Assembly: GCA_947561715.1 (NCBI GenBank)
Contig: OX387205.1
Location: forward strand, 6,515,001 to 6,579,000
Source of the DNA: Ascidia mentula
Taxonomy: Eukaryota > Chordata > Ascidiacea > Phlebobranchia > Ascidiidae
Direction of reading: 5' to 3'
DNA length: 64,000 bases
Shown one piece after another: positions 11,206 through 25,300 of this stretch (its first letter is position 1; every line of letters begins with the position of its first letter). A program made the position numbers and the translations under genes. The notes below the pieces were generated by a model. That model worked only from the letters and a program-made list of their open reading frames with translations, was not told the origin of the DNA and ran no database searches.

Positions 11206-14043
11206 GGTTTAATATTATGTTTTATGGCACGCCCGTCATTTTTATGTGCAAAATAAAAATATAGGCCGTGAGCACTAATCCCTTTAACTACCTTTTAATG
11301 TGTACAAAAAGATTGATGGAATAGCGATAGCGATGCTAACACAAGCATTCTGATGGAAAACCTAGGATTTGTACCGATTTTAATTGTTTTTACGTTACTT
11401 GGCACCCCAATCAAAAAATTTCGCCCGGGCCTTAACCGCTTTTGTTTGGTTACGCAGAGCGCTCGCAAGCCCGCGACCTCTTGCGACCAAAATCTCACGC
11501 TTCCAAGCTTTGTCCCGAGCGTACGCCCGCGCGCCGGCGTATACACCCGCGGCAATGAAACAAACAAAGAATCCGCCGGCGCAAAGCGTGAGTGTGGACC
11601 CGGCCTTAGCTTGGCAGATAGGTATGGCCCGTATATGGATGTCGAACCTCAGCCAGACATATATCTCAGGTAAAAGTTCGACAAAGAAACATTACCAGCA
11701 ATGTCCGTAGATGCGGCTCTTGTTTGGCACATCCTTGGTACTGAAGTTAGGCCGAACAATATAACTGTGCTTGTTCAGGCCTATTATCTAACCTCAACCT
11801 ACTATGATCCGCACATACTGAATCACATACCCTGCATACAATTATCATTGACACAACCATTCCAATAACCCTTCTTTAATATATTGAAACTTCATAGCAA
11901 TGTAAAAACAATTTGCGTAAATATGAGTTCGCCCACCATCGCAATTCTCCACTCCAGACAGAAATGGGATTTTTTTAATCACTGTAAAATTAAACACTTT
12001 TGAATAGCACATACAACCGAGTTGTGGCGTCATACACAAATTATGGCACCATAGAATACTAATTTGGTATTCTATGGTGACACTAAGCGAAGATATGCAG
12101 AAACGAAGTATTACACACACACGGTTCTCACCAAAGCAGCGTAGAACGGGAAGTGACACACGAAAGACACAGCAGCGAAGAAAACAATAGACCAAAGAGA
12201 CGCTAATCGACAAAACATCAAACGCACATAACTCTGAAAACTGAAAATAGGTTTTGACCAACAGGTATCGTAATGAAATATGAATCTGATGTTCTTCTGG
12301 TGAAAAACAATAAATATACATCTTTTGTTTTCTGTACGAATACGAACTATCTTAGGCTTCTTCAGAGAATAAAACAAACACAGTAGCGAACCTACGGGCA
12401 AAAAATTAGTCGACGAAAAAGTACAGAAGGGCGCAACAGCTAAAATACAGCAGGACATAAATCAATGAAAAACAACAATCACGGGTCAAGCGGTCAAACA
12501 TGGGAAACAAAAGTCAAGACTGGTTACTGGCGAAATTGCGGAACACGGGCGAAAGTACTTTTCCATCATAACGATTTAACACATTAGGTAGCGAATTAAT
12601 ATAATAATTTTCCACAACCAACCGTTTTGCCAAAATCGTTTCTTGTTTCAATACTGCAGCGTACCAATTGTTTCCCGGTCGGCTGCTGTGCTAAAGCTAA
12701 AATCTGCTTGCGTATTCTTGCTGTTAATACTAAATTCGACTCCGAGAGCAGACTTATTTATTTAATTGAAAGACACGTTTGCAATGTCAGGCGGCGTAAA
12801 GTTTAATTTGTTTCAAGCGCGTTTAATCAGAGTTTAACACGTAACTGTATGGCAGCGAATTAACTATCAAAAAACGTGCGAACGTAACAGCGCCCGCCGC
12901 GAAAGGTAACAAAAAAATTCCCAGTTAACAAAACTTTGGCCGCGTGTAACTTTGCCTGCCATCTTATAAGCCAGTGACTTACTTTTTTCACACAAAGATA
13001 GATCACAGGCTGAACTTTCCAACAATAGAAAAATTTAAAAAAAATTTTCATTAATATTCGAACATGAATATGATATGTTTGCTAGGCCATGACTATAAGT
13101 AAACCGTTGAAATCCTTGAGGGTAGATTTTCTTTGGCGTCCATACTATCTAAAAATATCAAACTTTTTCGCGAGAAAAAACGGAAAGCTTCTCAAATTTA
13201 TCTTGCGTAATAATACGAATCTTGCGTATTATTTGGGTTCGCACGAATATTAAATCTATGCTTGGCACATCGCTAGTGGAAACATATTGCTCTCTTGAAT
13301 AAAACTTGCCCCATTTATATATTAATAAAATCTTTTGGGGGTAGGATACAAATGCACAAGCTGATTATTTTGCCCAATTACAAAGGGTTTTTCCACCCTG
13401 GATGTGCGAATTTTCGTCACTGCTCGTTTTCTGCACTGAAACTATGTTTTTTCTCCTAAATGCTTGCTGTGTCCAGGCCAGGGGTGAATCCAAGAGGACG
13501 TTTTCAACAACCAGGAGTGGGTCTGTTTTTGTATAGTTGTACATCCTACCATTTGTAACTCCACAACTCTGACCTTAATCAAACCCGCAACGAACGAGAA
13601 ACTGTCGCATTATTGGCCGTTGATTTATTTGTGTACAAAAGCAATGTGAATATGTGTTTTATTTCACTAGCAATGAGGAAACATAAAAAAATGAAATACA
13701 ATTAAGTTTGTTATGATCATAATATTTCAATACATTAATATTGCACTGGATTATTTTATAAAAATATATTGTGATGACAAAACAAAGTTTTGAAACAACA
13801 CCTAAAAATCATAATGGTTATTTTATCTTAAAATTCAATTTAGAGCCCATGCTTATTTTTATGAAATTGTTTTTAATTGGCACAACTCACAGTTATTTGC
13901 TTATAAATCAAACACGCATTTAAGAATACTGAACAGTGGGAAGCAGTAAACAACACATTTTTCACAAAATGCACTTGTAATAAAAATCTAATCACAATTA
14001 TTGCCTAAAGACATGAGCGCAATTAAAAATAAGTAATACACCA
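11206..14043. other. Intergenic stretch, no gene recognised
   Basis: 11430-11640 is unusually GC-rich for this window, with clusters such as CCGAGCGTACGCCCGCGCGC, and carries overlapping chance frames. 12047-12079 is a perfect 13-base inverted repeat (CACCATAGAATAC and its complement). The minus-strand frames at 11845-12458 look like chance. The last kilobase is AT-rich and should contain the TBC1D13 3' UTR. Confidence 0.4.
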
Positions 14044-17000
14044 TTATTTTATATGTGAAAATGCCCAATGTGCTTTTGCTATCACCTGGGAAATTTCGAT
14101 ATGTTCTGGATAATTTTGAAGAAGCTTCACACAACCACTGAAGTCCTTGTCTAACAGGTCTTGACGAACCAATCTACAATTTCACGTATTATTGGATCAA
14201 GATTTTTTGAAATGCATTTTAGTTATTAACTGATGTTTTTCTTTAAAATAAATATTCACCGTTATAAAAAATATATGCATAAGCAATGAGCCAATTAAAA
14301 ATCCTTATAAAAAATACATACATAATCATAGCAACACAGATAGCAATCAGAAAATCAGATCTGTTTTCACATGAAAATAAAACATCCCACAAATGGATAA
14401 CATCTGGTAAAGCAAATTCTTGAGAGAGCAGAAGTGTTATCCACCTAATCAAACAATAATTTAATTAATTTTTGCACATTAATCTGTCAGAGAACTGCAA
14501 CTTCTAATTATTATCACAGTATTTAAATTGTTGATTGATTGTTCATTTTTGTGTTGAACATGAGCAGTCTTGTAATTTTTTTTTATTCAGGCTGAATTTG
14601 CCACGACTGAGCAATATAGCAAGACTCTCTAAACAGACTGGTACTTTTGTAAATTTGTATTGAAACTCAAAATTACAGAAGTACCAGCCATTACAACAAC
14701 ATTTGTTTTATGAGGGCCAATTATATAAAAGAAAAAAGCTTACAGTAGGGCAGGCAAATATTTTACTTTCCAATATTTTCACTTTTTTTCAGATACATCA
14801 CTATGATATAAAGGACCAAAATTTCTGTTAACCTTGTACAGAAATACAGTCAATTTTGTTTTTTTCACTATCAGGCCTGCTTTCTTTGGGGTTCACTAAC
14901 AATCATGTATGTGCCAGTTAAAAATGTATTGTGTAACTAAACCTTTCTATAATTGTTTTTGTATTTTCCAGGACAATATTTACCTGAACAAAAAATATTG
15001 TGGTTTTACTTTTAATGTCTCTAGTTTGCATTTAACGTCTGGGTCGCATTCTTGTAAAAAATTCATGGTCTGTTTCATTGATGAATCTGCATGTGCAAAA
15101 AAGTAGGTTCATTTAGAACAGCGGTTTTTATTCGGTGATCCAGGCAGAGTTTTTAAATATGTGCTCTATGTGATTGATAAACTTTGATTGTTGCAAAATG
15201 GTCAAGCATTCACCTGAAAGGGCTGGTAACATGCTTTTTTACTAAGCACATTGCAGTCTAGTTATATTTTAATCAGAAGTTCAAAATAATAGATCATGAA
15301 AACTATACAACAGAGGTAGTGATACTTTTTGGATGACATACCAATTCCTGTGGTGGATTTGTCCAATGAGGTAATAAAATTGTCACGGATATCTCCCATT
15401 AGTAGCGTAAAGCAGAAAAACGTGTCTGCCTCTGCATATTCTACAAGTTTATTTGAATACTTTAAAATTGCTTTCAAGAAATTAACACATTTAAGAAAGA
15501 TGTATTTTTTTTAAAAAATCATGATGCATTAGAATTAAAATCAATAGCAAAAAATATATACCTCTCCAGCCTGGATTTGGATCAGAAGCAAAGGTATAAT
15601 ACAATGGGCCAATAATTTCATTCATGCCCTGAACATAACCAGTACCAGGATTTAGTTTTGCATATACAAACAACATTCGTTCAACCACTTCCCAATGTGC
15701 CTCCTGCCCCTGTGTTAGCAGAGTTTCATATTCTTGTACAGCTTGCTTTCTGGTACTAATTAACTGCAAACGAAAACAGAAATTGAGAAAGAGATATTTT
15801 AGTCTCTGCCAAAAATTAAGCAAAAAGTTATATAAGTACATTTATCAATGTTAAGCAAACTTCTGAAACATTGATTGGCTTGAATCAAATTACTGAATAA
15901 AACAACTAACCCATACACAATGCAACAAAATACCACAGAATTTTGACTCATTCTTTTTTTTAATATGGTTAGAAAAAAATATTAATGTCGCCATTACATT
16001 GCTGATTCCCATTTTTTTTCTTGTGAGATTTTGTGAAGAAAGTGCAGTCCTTTCAACACGCTTTCTTAGGCTTTCCACTTGATTAGTACTTGAATTTAAC
16101 ATTTTCCATGGATGAGAAGAAGGATTCTTGTCGCAAAAACAATTTAAAACTAGAATGCAATGACTAAACAAAGGGTTATGTATACACAGTAACATTATCT
16201 GAGTTGTGCTGTTTATAGTAAGTGTTTATAAGTAATTTAGTGATTTCCTTACCTAAAAAGTGCAATGGTGAAATTCACATATTTATTTGGTTATCAAAAC
16301 TTAGGATAAGTGCAATGTTAAGCTGCAAACTAGATTTGTGCATTTTTAGCTTTGACTGAATTTTTTAAAGAGTCAGAAAAAAATGAAAGCTGCTTGGGAC
16401 ATAATGTTCAATAGTTTGGTGTAAGAGTCAAATATGAAACCTTAAGTTCTAAGTTGCCACATAAATTAACCCAGATTACTGAACAAGACAAACATGGACA
16501 AAATACTGTCAAAAAAAATCTGGTTGAGCATAAAGCTGTTGTCTTCCTGTATAAACTAATTCATTCCAGTGTTTTTTTCCACTAAATACATCATATCACT
16601 TACCTGAAAGAATGATATATCAGGACACAATCTCCTAACATCTTTGTTAATTTGCAGAAGGATGTTATTTTCCCTGAAGTATGTGTTCCATTCACTTTGT
16701 GGATTAGTATTTAAGGGCTAAACAATTATAATAGCTTAAATTTTTTACAATTTATTGATTAAAAAAAGTTATATACATGATCTTGAGCTTCATCAACTGA
16801 ACTGTTTGCTCGGTTCATGCCAGGTTGTATGATAACTTCTTCAAGAAAGTTATCATATTCTTGTCTCTGTTTTTCTAGGATGCTATTCCAATGCGGCCGG
16901 CTGCAATGCACCGATTTTAAAAACAATCAGGCTGCAACAAACCACAAAATCACAACAAAACAAACGTTGTAGGGATGTATTTGAGTAAAATTTTCCAACA

Positions 17001-18631
17001 AAGTGAACGTATCCCACAGGTTTCAACAATTCCTGAAAGTTGAGTGCTATATTACTAAAGCAAATCTTTTATAGTTTGGTAAAAAACTAGTAAAACAAAT
17101 TTTACCTAACGCACCAACAAACCACAAAACAGTAGTATACAAACCTGGACTACAGCAGCTTTACTGCTTGTTTTGTTTGTATTTCATATTACCTGTAGAG
17201 CACAACTGTTGCAGCTTTTTCTTGTCAATTTTCTCTGGTCCAATAGCTTCTAGGAAACTTGATTCCCTAAATGTAAGGCTTACAATTAATCATTTGACAC
17301 AACTTACAAGTTTTGGATGAACAAAACTTTGTTCTAAGAATTTACAACACCCCACTTGGTCAATAATTACTGTAATAAGACAATAATAACATAAATAAAG
17401 TAAAAAAAATAGGCTAGAATGTGATTAATTAAAAAACATATATTCAAATAATGATCACAAAATAGAAAAACTGGCAGTGGAGGATCCAAAAAATGAGGGG
17501 GTTTCAGAGTTGGCCAGGGACTCCAGTTATCCCAGGACACAAAAGCATCCTGTGAATAAGCAGTTATTGCAATTCAGGTATCAATGGAAAATATAAATAT
17601 GTGTAAATTGCACCAAGCTACCGCAGTCCTTATAATGCTAAATGATATTCGAGCCAATATACCAATCACAGGATGCTTTTGTGAGTATTATCTGGTGCAG
17701 CATGCCTCATTGCAAATGAGACATTATTTATTTATCTCCTCATTCCGGTAGTAGCATTGTTATTTACCAAAGAAGGATTCTCTAGCGGAGTTGGGATCCC
17801 CCATGTAAATGTTGCCTACACCAGTGTATCTTGACCACAATACACCGTGACCACACCACCAGGATTGGGCCCAGTTAAGCCCAAACCTATGGTTCAAATC
17901 CAACCGAGAGCTTTATTTTTCATATCTCCCTCCAACTTGTTGGAAAAAAACAAGGTCTATGTTGTGCTATTTTTGTGCTTGAATTATGACCAAAATGATA
18001 AATTGTAAGTTTAAATAACAAGAGAAAATGTCAAGAAATTACTACAGGAATCAGCATGTACAGGTATACGTTGAACGACGGATCTTTGTACATATCAGAT
18101 TCTATGTGATATAAAAGTGATCATAACAAAAGCTTTATAAGACCTGCTCTTTGACATGACAAAATGACCTCGCAGTACTACAAATATACTAATTAAATGT
18201 AAATTTCGCATTATTATTATTTGCAAAGTTGTCTGGTCCAGGCAATATCTAGGTAGGAAATAAGGCCCACATCACTATATAAGTTTGACACACCTGATTT
18301 ACATCTTTGGTGGACAATGCAATTGTACAATACGACTGCAATAAAATTAATTATAAAGATTTTCAAAATTCTATTGCATTGTAGTTCACTAAAGCAAATA
18401 TTATTAATATGCACCCTACAGTTCAGTATGTAGTATAAAAATACAAATATATCTGATTATATTAAAATAAATCTAATTGACATTTTTATCCTATGGAACA
18501 GATTTAGATTGAAATCATATGATTTTTATTTGCCTATCTCAGTAGAATGACAGGCTCACTTGCTTTCACACAAATTGATTTCATTACAACAATCATAATA
18601 GATACCTGTTGATGTGCTTTACACTGGCCAT
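14044..18631 (-). CDS. TBC1D13: TBC1 domain family member 13 (Rab GAP)
   Basis: Exons in transcript order: 18631-18606, 17266-17193, 17032-16966, 16900-16777, 16717-16604, 16126-15998, 15763-15562, 15440-15342, 15086-14984, 14444-14322, 14173-14044. All phases match and total 396 residues; human TBC1D13 has about 400. The TBC domain spans most of the protein. The arginine finger lies in INKDVRRLCPD (I120, D123, R126) and the glutamine finger in GYVQGMNEI (Y221, Q223), so both catalytic fingers are present. EADTFFCF and TLLLSQEFALPDVIHLWD are strong family matches. TBC1D13 is known as a GAP for Rab35 in mammals. The first exon, eight codons 1.3 kb upstream, is the least certain, but its phase and position fit. 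The exon starting at 16126 has a weak acceptor. Confidence 0.92.
17541..17683. repeat. Inverted repeat in the first TBC1D13 intron
   Basis: ACAAAAGCATCCTGTGA near 17541 and TCACAGGATGCTTTTGT near 17667 are perfect complements enclosing about 110 bases. A hAT-like end, CAGTGGAGGATCCA, lies just before it at about 17474. This suggests a decayed small DNA transposon. Confidence 0.55.
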
Positions 18632-21600
18632 ACTCCAAGATTCAAATGAATTATTTTAGACCACTTGTTGTTTGCATGTACTAACAATTTTGTTTCTGCA
18701 TTAATCTGCAACATTAAAATGGAAAATGCTAATACATTTGGACACTGCTAGGCAGCAAGGTCGGAAAAACTGGTAAAATTATTCTCCAATGAAAAAACAT
18801 GCAATTGTCGGAAGACTATTGTCATCCTGGCAGACTCTTCCCCAAAAAATTCGCAAATCTATTCCACATTATTGAACACCATTTTACCTATACTTTCACG
18901 CAACTCCTTGATTTTTTTATCATAACGGGGCACATCAATTAAAAAAAAACTAGGAAAATATTTTAAATTGCTAGTACTACATCAGAACGACTTCAAACAC
19001 AGGCCTTTCCACGCTTTTTGCTATTGGGGAATCGTCACATTCGAGCAAATGCCAAACCACTTTAACATGTACCTGAATGTATGGGTAAAATATCTTTGTA
19101 AAATAGTGTTCAATGATGTAAAACGGATTTTGCGAATTGTTTTTTTTCGGAGGCTGCCAGGCCAGGATGACATGACTAACAAGAAACATACCTATATCAG
19201 AGCACACTATAGAACGAAAATCAATCTTAGAAAACATTGTTAATGGCCTGCAACTGCATTGTTTATTTCAGTATTTTAACGCACTGGGGATACGATCGCC
19301 CCTGGTGCATTCATGGTTACGACTTCGCGTCATCAATTGGGTCGGACGTCACAATACTGTAGATAAAGGCTGACAAATCGGCAAATCCCTTTTTGGGAAA
19401 ATTTTACGTTTAGGTACAGCAGAAAATTGAGGAATATAAGAACCAAGCACCAAAAAACGCTAATTTACGTTTAGGCGAAGAAACACGTTTGGAATTAAAG
19501 GCAACTAGCGCGTCCGGCAGCCACTTAGCTTTGGTTTATGCTTTTCCTGCCTCGTTAGTATGGAAAAATAGCAGCATATACGAAACAAAAGACGTTACCT
19601 TCTAATACTACAGACCTGTAGTGTTATGTTGAATATAGCGCGCCTGTAGTATTATGTTGAATATAGCGCGCCTGTAGTATAATGTTGAATATAGCGCGCC
19701 TGTAGTATTAGAAGGGACCTAGCGGACCTGTAGTATTAGAAGGGACCTAGCGGACCTAGCGCACCTGTAGTATTATAAAGGTTGCCAACAAAAGACACTA
19801 ATTCAAACAAAAAATCCACTTCAAATTCTCGACGTCAGTGCAGTCCCGCAAAAGATTTGGTACTAACGAACTATTTTCCTTACATCGTTTTATGAACCAA
19901 CAAAAAACATAACATGTAAGCGTAAGTATTCATCTGCTGTTATTTTAGTCTACATACGATATAATCGCCAAAGTAAAAGTGTACAACAAAGTAAAATAGC
20001 CGCCAACAAGATTTGCAGTTAATTCCAAGCGTTTTTCCTCACCGAAACGTAACTTTTTTATCCAAAAAATGATTATGTTGCTATACATGCGTTTTATTGA
20101 AGAACTCCTAAATAAACAAATGTATTCAAAAAAATCGCCCCAGTTATCAAGGAAGACCGGGGATAGCTCAGACGGCTGTTTGTTTATTACATTTTTGCCT
20201 GTATTTTTTTAAAATCACGCACCATTTTCTTAAATTTAATTTGTTGTTGGTAGTAAAGCATTGCCCAGAAAACAGAAGGTGTGTCGTTGGTTTCAGTACA
20301 TTTAAAACGCCTATTACGTTTTTTTAACAGGTCACAAATTTTCACAATAAACCGAAATCAAAATATCAGCATTAGCGCAAGAAATATCATTCACTTGCCA
20401 TTAGGATTCCAACGCTTTGGGTAGCTCGTGTACTTTTCACGGCAACATGGATATCATGGATTTGCGCGTCAAATGAACAAATGAATTTTAATCTGTGGAG
20501 TTCTGTTTACTACCAAAATTCGATCATTTTATCCAGCTTTTAATCTCTACAAGACCTGACAATTTCGCCTAAAACTCAAAAAGTGTTGTATTCTTGCCAA
20601 GTATCCCCGACCACGTGACGGCATTAAAAAAGACAAAAAATTGGCTGTATTGCTATAATCATTGTTCAAAATCATTATGGGACCATCTAAGAATATGTAT
20701 ACAATCAACCAACAATTAGTGTATTTTAATTATCTTTGTCAGATATATAACCTTACACATGTAAATTGAAAATCTTGGTTTCACTAATTAATTTACTTTT
20801 TCTATTACAATTTTCTAAGCAAGCGTGACTTGATTTCGAACTTCCTGCTCGCGTGTGATTCAGAGCAATTGGCAACAATAGTAATTTTTTTAGATGTCCC
20901 AAGAAATTTTGGCAAGGAAGCTTGATTTAACAAGCATAGTGGGATCCAAAACAACATAGGCTACAATTGAGAACAACAGTTGAATAATTTTTTTCTTTAT
21001 GTCTAGGAGGTCAAAATCAGCCCGCGTGCCATTTATAAACCAATGGCTTGCCTTGTGTTGTATGTCCATGGACTGACGTTAACAAACGCAGCAACATGGA
21101 TCTACAAGAAAGTGCAATCCTCGGCTCGCCAGTTGAATAACCCTGGTGTAAGATAACATGCTTCGTGGCATTCAAAAAAAACAGTGTGGCCCACTGGCTA
21201 TAGGAACTGGGAAGCACAGCATTTGGTGCTTTAATTCACGGATCTAACCACCCCAAACTAAGGCAGAAACAAACAAACTCGAGAACATCCAAGTTAATGG
21301 ATTACACTTAAATAAAATAATATATAGGATCCAGTGAGGTTTATGTGGTGCCACAGTGTTACAATTTTTTTTTTCTATTCTACTTTACTAGAAATCCTGA
21401 TCAAGGACTTGGTTTTGGCTGCAAACTTGTAGGTTTGCCAATGGGGTCTTTGGAAACTTTCCGGAAACCATGTAAGGTAAATTATTTGCCCAACATTAAT
21501 AGTAAAAAATTATCGTTCCGGTAAAAAATTACATTGCCGAAATTTATTAAAGTAACAGCATTGATATGACATACTGCTGAAGGTATATTAATTAGGCTAT

Positions 21601-22372
21601 TTTGTAGACCCCTAAATCCATATACCACAAACGGTTGCTTATGGCTTAACATATTAGGCATGCACTGCGGTTCAACACAATCGATAATAATAAATGCAAA
21701 TGAGATATGGTTCAAAAATGTTGCCGACTGTAAGATTGAATATAAGAAACTTAAAGGAAATATTTGCGGACCACTAAAAAGGTACAGCATCAAAACGGAA
21801 ATAAATGATGTAATAGTAAAGGAACACAAAAGCAAATTGCCTAAATGTCTTGAATGTAACACATGGCACTGCCGCAATGATGCCAATAACAAATAGAAAT
21901 ATGTCGACTACGAAAGAAGTTAGTTATTGTAACCTGTATTACATTACGCCTCGGAAAAGAAGAATAAATGAAAATTTGTATTCTGATATGTAAACACATG
22001 CCAACTAAAACTGTGATTGCAAAAATGCAGCTTTCAAAACTCGGCGAAAATAACATAGTTCATTAAAACAAGACTATTGAATTTTGAGTGTATAGAAGAT
22101 ACTTACAGAATACATGTTACTCAAACACACGTCCACGCCCGAAGGTTTTTGTATTTACACAAAAATACCGACCACAGCTTAGCTTCCCTAAAATGTAAAA
22201 AATGTATTTTTAACACTTGCTGCGAACAAATGCGAGAGACGAAGTGCGGGTCAGTGATTTCGAGTATTTCATCCCAGGAGGAAATATTCCTTCAGTTGAA
22301 TTTAGGATGATGCTCGATCCGCAAGAACGACCACGTCACAGTGTTCAAAAATTAAATAGGTTTTGAAGCATT
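18632..22372. other. Intergenic stretch between TBC1D13 and the Ras GAP gene
   Basis: Contains the TBC1D13 upstream region, a diverged copy of the 10347 motif (19026-19062), and the 28-base minisatellite (19615-19780). The remainder is unassigned AT-rich DNA. Minus-strand frames such as 21482-21892 are low-complexity and unrecognised. The last few hundred bases should hold the 3' UTR of the Ras GAP gene. Confidence 0.45.
19615..19780. repeat. 28-base minisatellite with two unit types
   Basis: Three units of CCTGTAGTATTATGTTGAAT plus ATAGCGCG are followed by two units in which the middle is AGAAGGGACCTAGCGGA. The second of these has an extra nine bases; then a partial unit. Immediately before the array, 19598-19613 holds CCTTCTAATACTACAG, the exact reverse complement of the second unit type, so the array starts with an inverted partial copy. 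Confidence 0.85.
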
Positions 22373-25300
22373 TTAACTTGTTGATGGATTGTTTTTAGTT
22401 TCTCGTGTTATTTTTTCGACATTGACACCATTATAAACGTCAATAAAGGTCAGAAGGGATCGATCTTGGCTGGCATTTATACAATCTTTTTTTGTTTTTT
22501 CACTGCGCGTCGACGATGATTTATCACCATCTATTCGCTGATTGGAGAAAGATTGCTGAAGACAAGAAACCGCTTCCATTAAACGGCTGTTTTCTTTTTG
22601 AAGCTTTTCGATTTTTGTCTGCTTCTCAATCAAACCTCTGTCTTTTGAATCTATCAGAGATTTTGCATGCATCAGTTCTGTTTGTTGTCTGGTTTCGGCA
22701 TCGCGCAACCTAAAACGATTTTAGGTATTGGTATCTCAACGATTATGTTATACTTGACTTTACGCAAGCTTGTAAGATATTTGTTATTTAAACAAGACCA
22801 TTTGAAACGCACTGTGGTTAAAACTTAGTTGCAAAGTGCAACATTTTATCATCTTACATGGTATGTTAATAGGCCTCGACTACGAATAATGGTAGGAAAA
22901 ATACAGTCGTCGATGTTGGTAATGTTATTATACATGTATATACTTAAACGTAAATACTTGTACCTTTGTATGATTTCACGACCTCTTTTCTCCTTTTGTT
23001 CACTTTCTCGTCGCATTAATTCCTTAGTTTGCTCTAGTTTTTGAACCTGTTTTTAACAAAATATTACATGCAACAATTAAATTCAATGTACATGATCGCA
23101 CACAATAAGGAATTTACAAACTTTATCGATGAGAGAAATGTCTTTGTGCTCAGTATTACGACGCATTTCAACTTTTTCCTTGATTATTGATCGGAGATGT
23201 TCTACTTCAGTCTCAAGACGAATAATCCTATCCTCGTACTAAATAAAAAACACCTTAAGCATGAAACCTTAAAATTGCTTTGTCTGCTTTTGCATTTTTA
23301 AGCAGATGTAGATCAATCGTAATGATGTGTGTGTGTGTGTAACAATATATATGTATATATAGCCACGATTTTTACATTTTCTTGAAACTTTATAACATGA
23401 AAAAATAATGACGGCATTTCTGCAGACGAAAATGAAAAAAAAAACAATTTGTAAATATCAGCACTTTTACTCAGCAAAAAACATAATTGCTCTAATGCTT
23501 TGTGGAAAATTTGAGTAGGAATACTTACATCCTTTGGTGTCAAAACTGTATGCGAATCAGCAACATCATGGCGCTTGGATTCTTTGTTGGGATTGGGGAC
23601 GTTACTCAAGATCCACTGGGCGGTTCGAGCTTCAGGTGAGATGGGATCTTCGGGGGTTGCCGGGGGCAACGCAGATTTTTGTGTTAACTGTATCTCCACT
23701 CTTTGGTTCTTCTGACCACTTGGGGTGCTATTTTTTTGAAAATTTTGCCTTGTTTCCTGTTAAACAAAGAGCGTTTGACGTAAAGTGGTACATTTACGCA
23801 AAGTATTTCTGAAAGTGCTAGGTCAATACTAACCAAAGAGGAAACTTTTTCCTGGTGCACAGACGAGCTTTGTTTTGGTGTTTTCATACGCATTGCATTT
23901 GATGTACAAACCACAATGCGAGATTTGACTGCAGCTACGGGAGCTGTTACAAAACCTTCGAAATCTAAACAAAAAAAACATATAAAAGTCGACATTAGCA
24001 AACCAATAAAACCTTGCCTTCGATACTCTGTTTTTCTTCAGCGGGGCCCTCGTTCAATTCCATAAATGCACCAGAATCCAAAGCAAGCTGGAGACTGGGT
24101 AAATTCTTTGCACTTCCGGAAGAAATGTTTCCAGTTTGTAGATTTTTGACTTCTTTCGGATTTACTGTTGTGATTGTGGTGCGAACCTTTCTGTTGTCAT
24201 TCATATTCCCGATATATGTTCGAGGTTTAGGTTGTGGCTGGTTTCCTTGGTTGGCACTAAATGATTTTCTGGCAGGGACATGAGACTGTAGGCCAGTGCG
24301 AAGATTGGCGCTCGAAAAAGACGACAATATGCTACTCGCTGTAATCATCAACTCATTTTCACCATTGGAATCATATTTAACTTCAGCACAAGCTGAACTT
24401 TCAGCAAGATTGCGCGTGCTTGTGATGATGTTACAAGGTTGTTGCGACAAAATGTCAACGGAACTACACGAACTTTCTTCAGCAGTGGTAGTGGATGATT
24501 GTCTGGATGAAAGGGACTCGGACTGACTGTCACATTCTTTAAACACACCTTCCTGACTGGAGTCACTTTCGTAATCATGTTGGGAATCGTTTGACTGCTG
24601 GGACCTAAATTGCTTTGTCAATAGTGGCAAACGGGGAGCAGCATAGGTCACTGTTTCTGTTGTAAACATCGTTTCAAGATGATGACTGTTTGATGGGGAT
24701 GTAATGGGTTGCAAAGGATTAACAAACGCCAATGGACCTTAACAAAGAAATTGGTTTGGTGGGTTTAAGATTTATTAACACTGGATTAAAAACCTAACTT
24801 ACCCTTGATGCTTGAACTTGTACGCTTGCCAGCAATCGAGTTTGGAAAATCAGCTGATTGGCATTTAATGTTGTAGGCAGGATTCGAAAACATGAGAGGT
24901 GAAGAGTCGACCTTTGTTTTGCGAAGGTTTTCCAGAGAATGTAACGTTTGCCGTGGTCGATGATTATGCATAATGTTGTTGCTGTTGTTAAAACTGCTGG
25001 AAAACTGCACCAAAAAGGGATGTTTCATTTTAGATAAAAGAAGTTTCATATCATTGAACAAGATTAAAGCCACAAGGCTCCAAAGCTGAAATTAACTTTT
25101 AAAACGCTTTTAACTTTAAAAGGCACCAAATAAATACATTATGTCGCAATTTTTGCCCAAACAAAAAACATTAGAAAATTTCCAACTACTGCTCCTGTAG
25201 ATGGACGTTGACAAGATGGTTAGGCAACTTACCACCACAGAGGACTGGCTACCATGATGGGGAGGCGTGAAACCGTTGGACACTCCAGTATCGTCATAAG

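Noticed and set aside
11845..12458. Two overlapping minus-strand frames of 158 and 115 codons
   Set aside because: Cys/Phe/Ile-rich low-complexity translation, no homology recognised and no splice context.
17786..17910. GGTTCAAATCC resembling a tRNA B box, with an A-box-like string about 110 bases before
   Set aside because: The flanking bases do not form a T stem and the spacing is too long for a tRNA; a SINE remnant is possible but unsupported.
20158..20180. GGGGATAGCTCAGACGG resembling the A box of a tRNA
   Set aside because: No matching B box, acceptor stem or cloverleaf follows within 80 bases.
23313..23345. TG dinucleotide run
   Set aside because: It is an ordinary short microsatellite in an intron, of no further interest.
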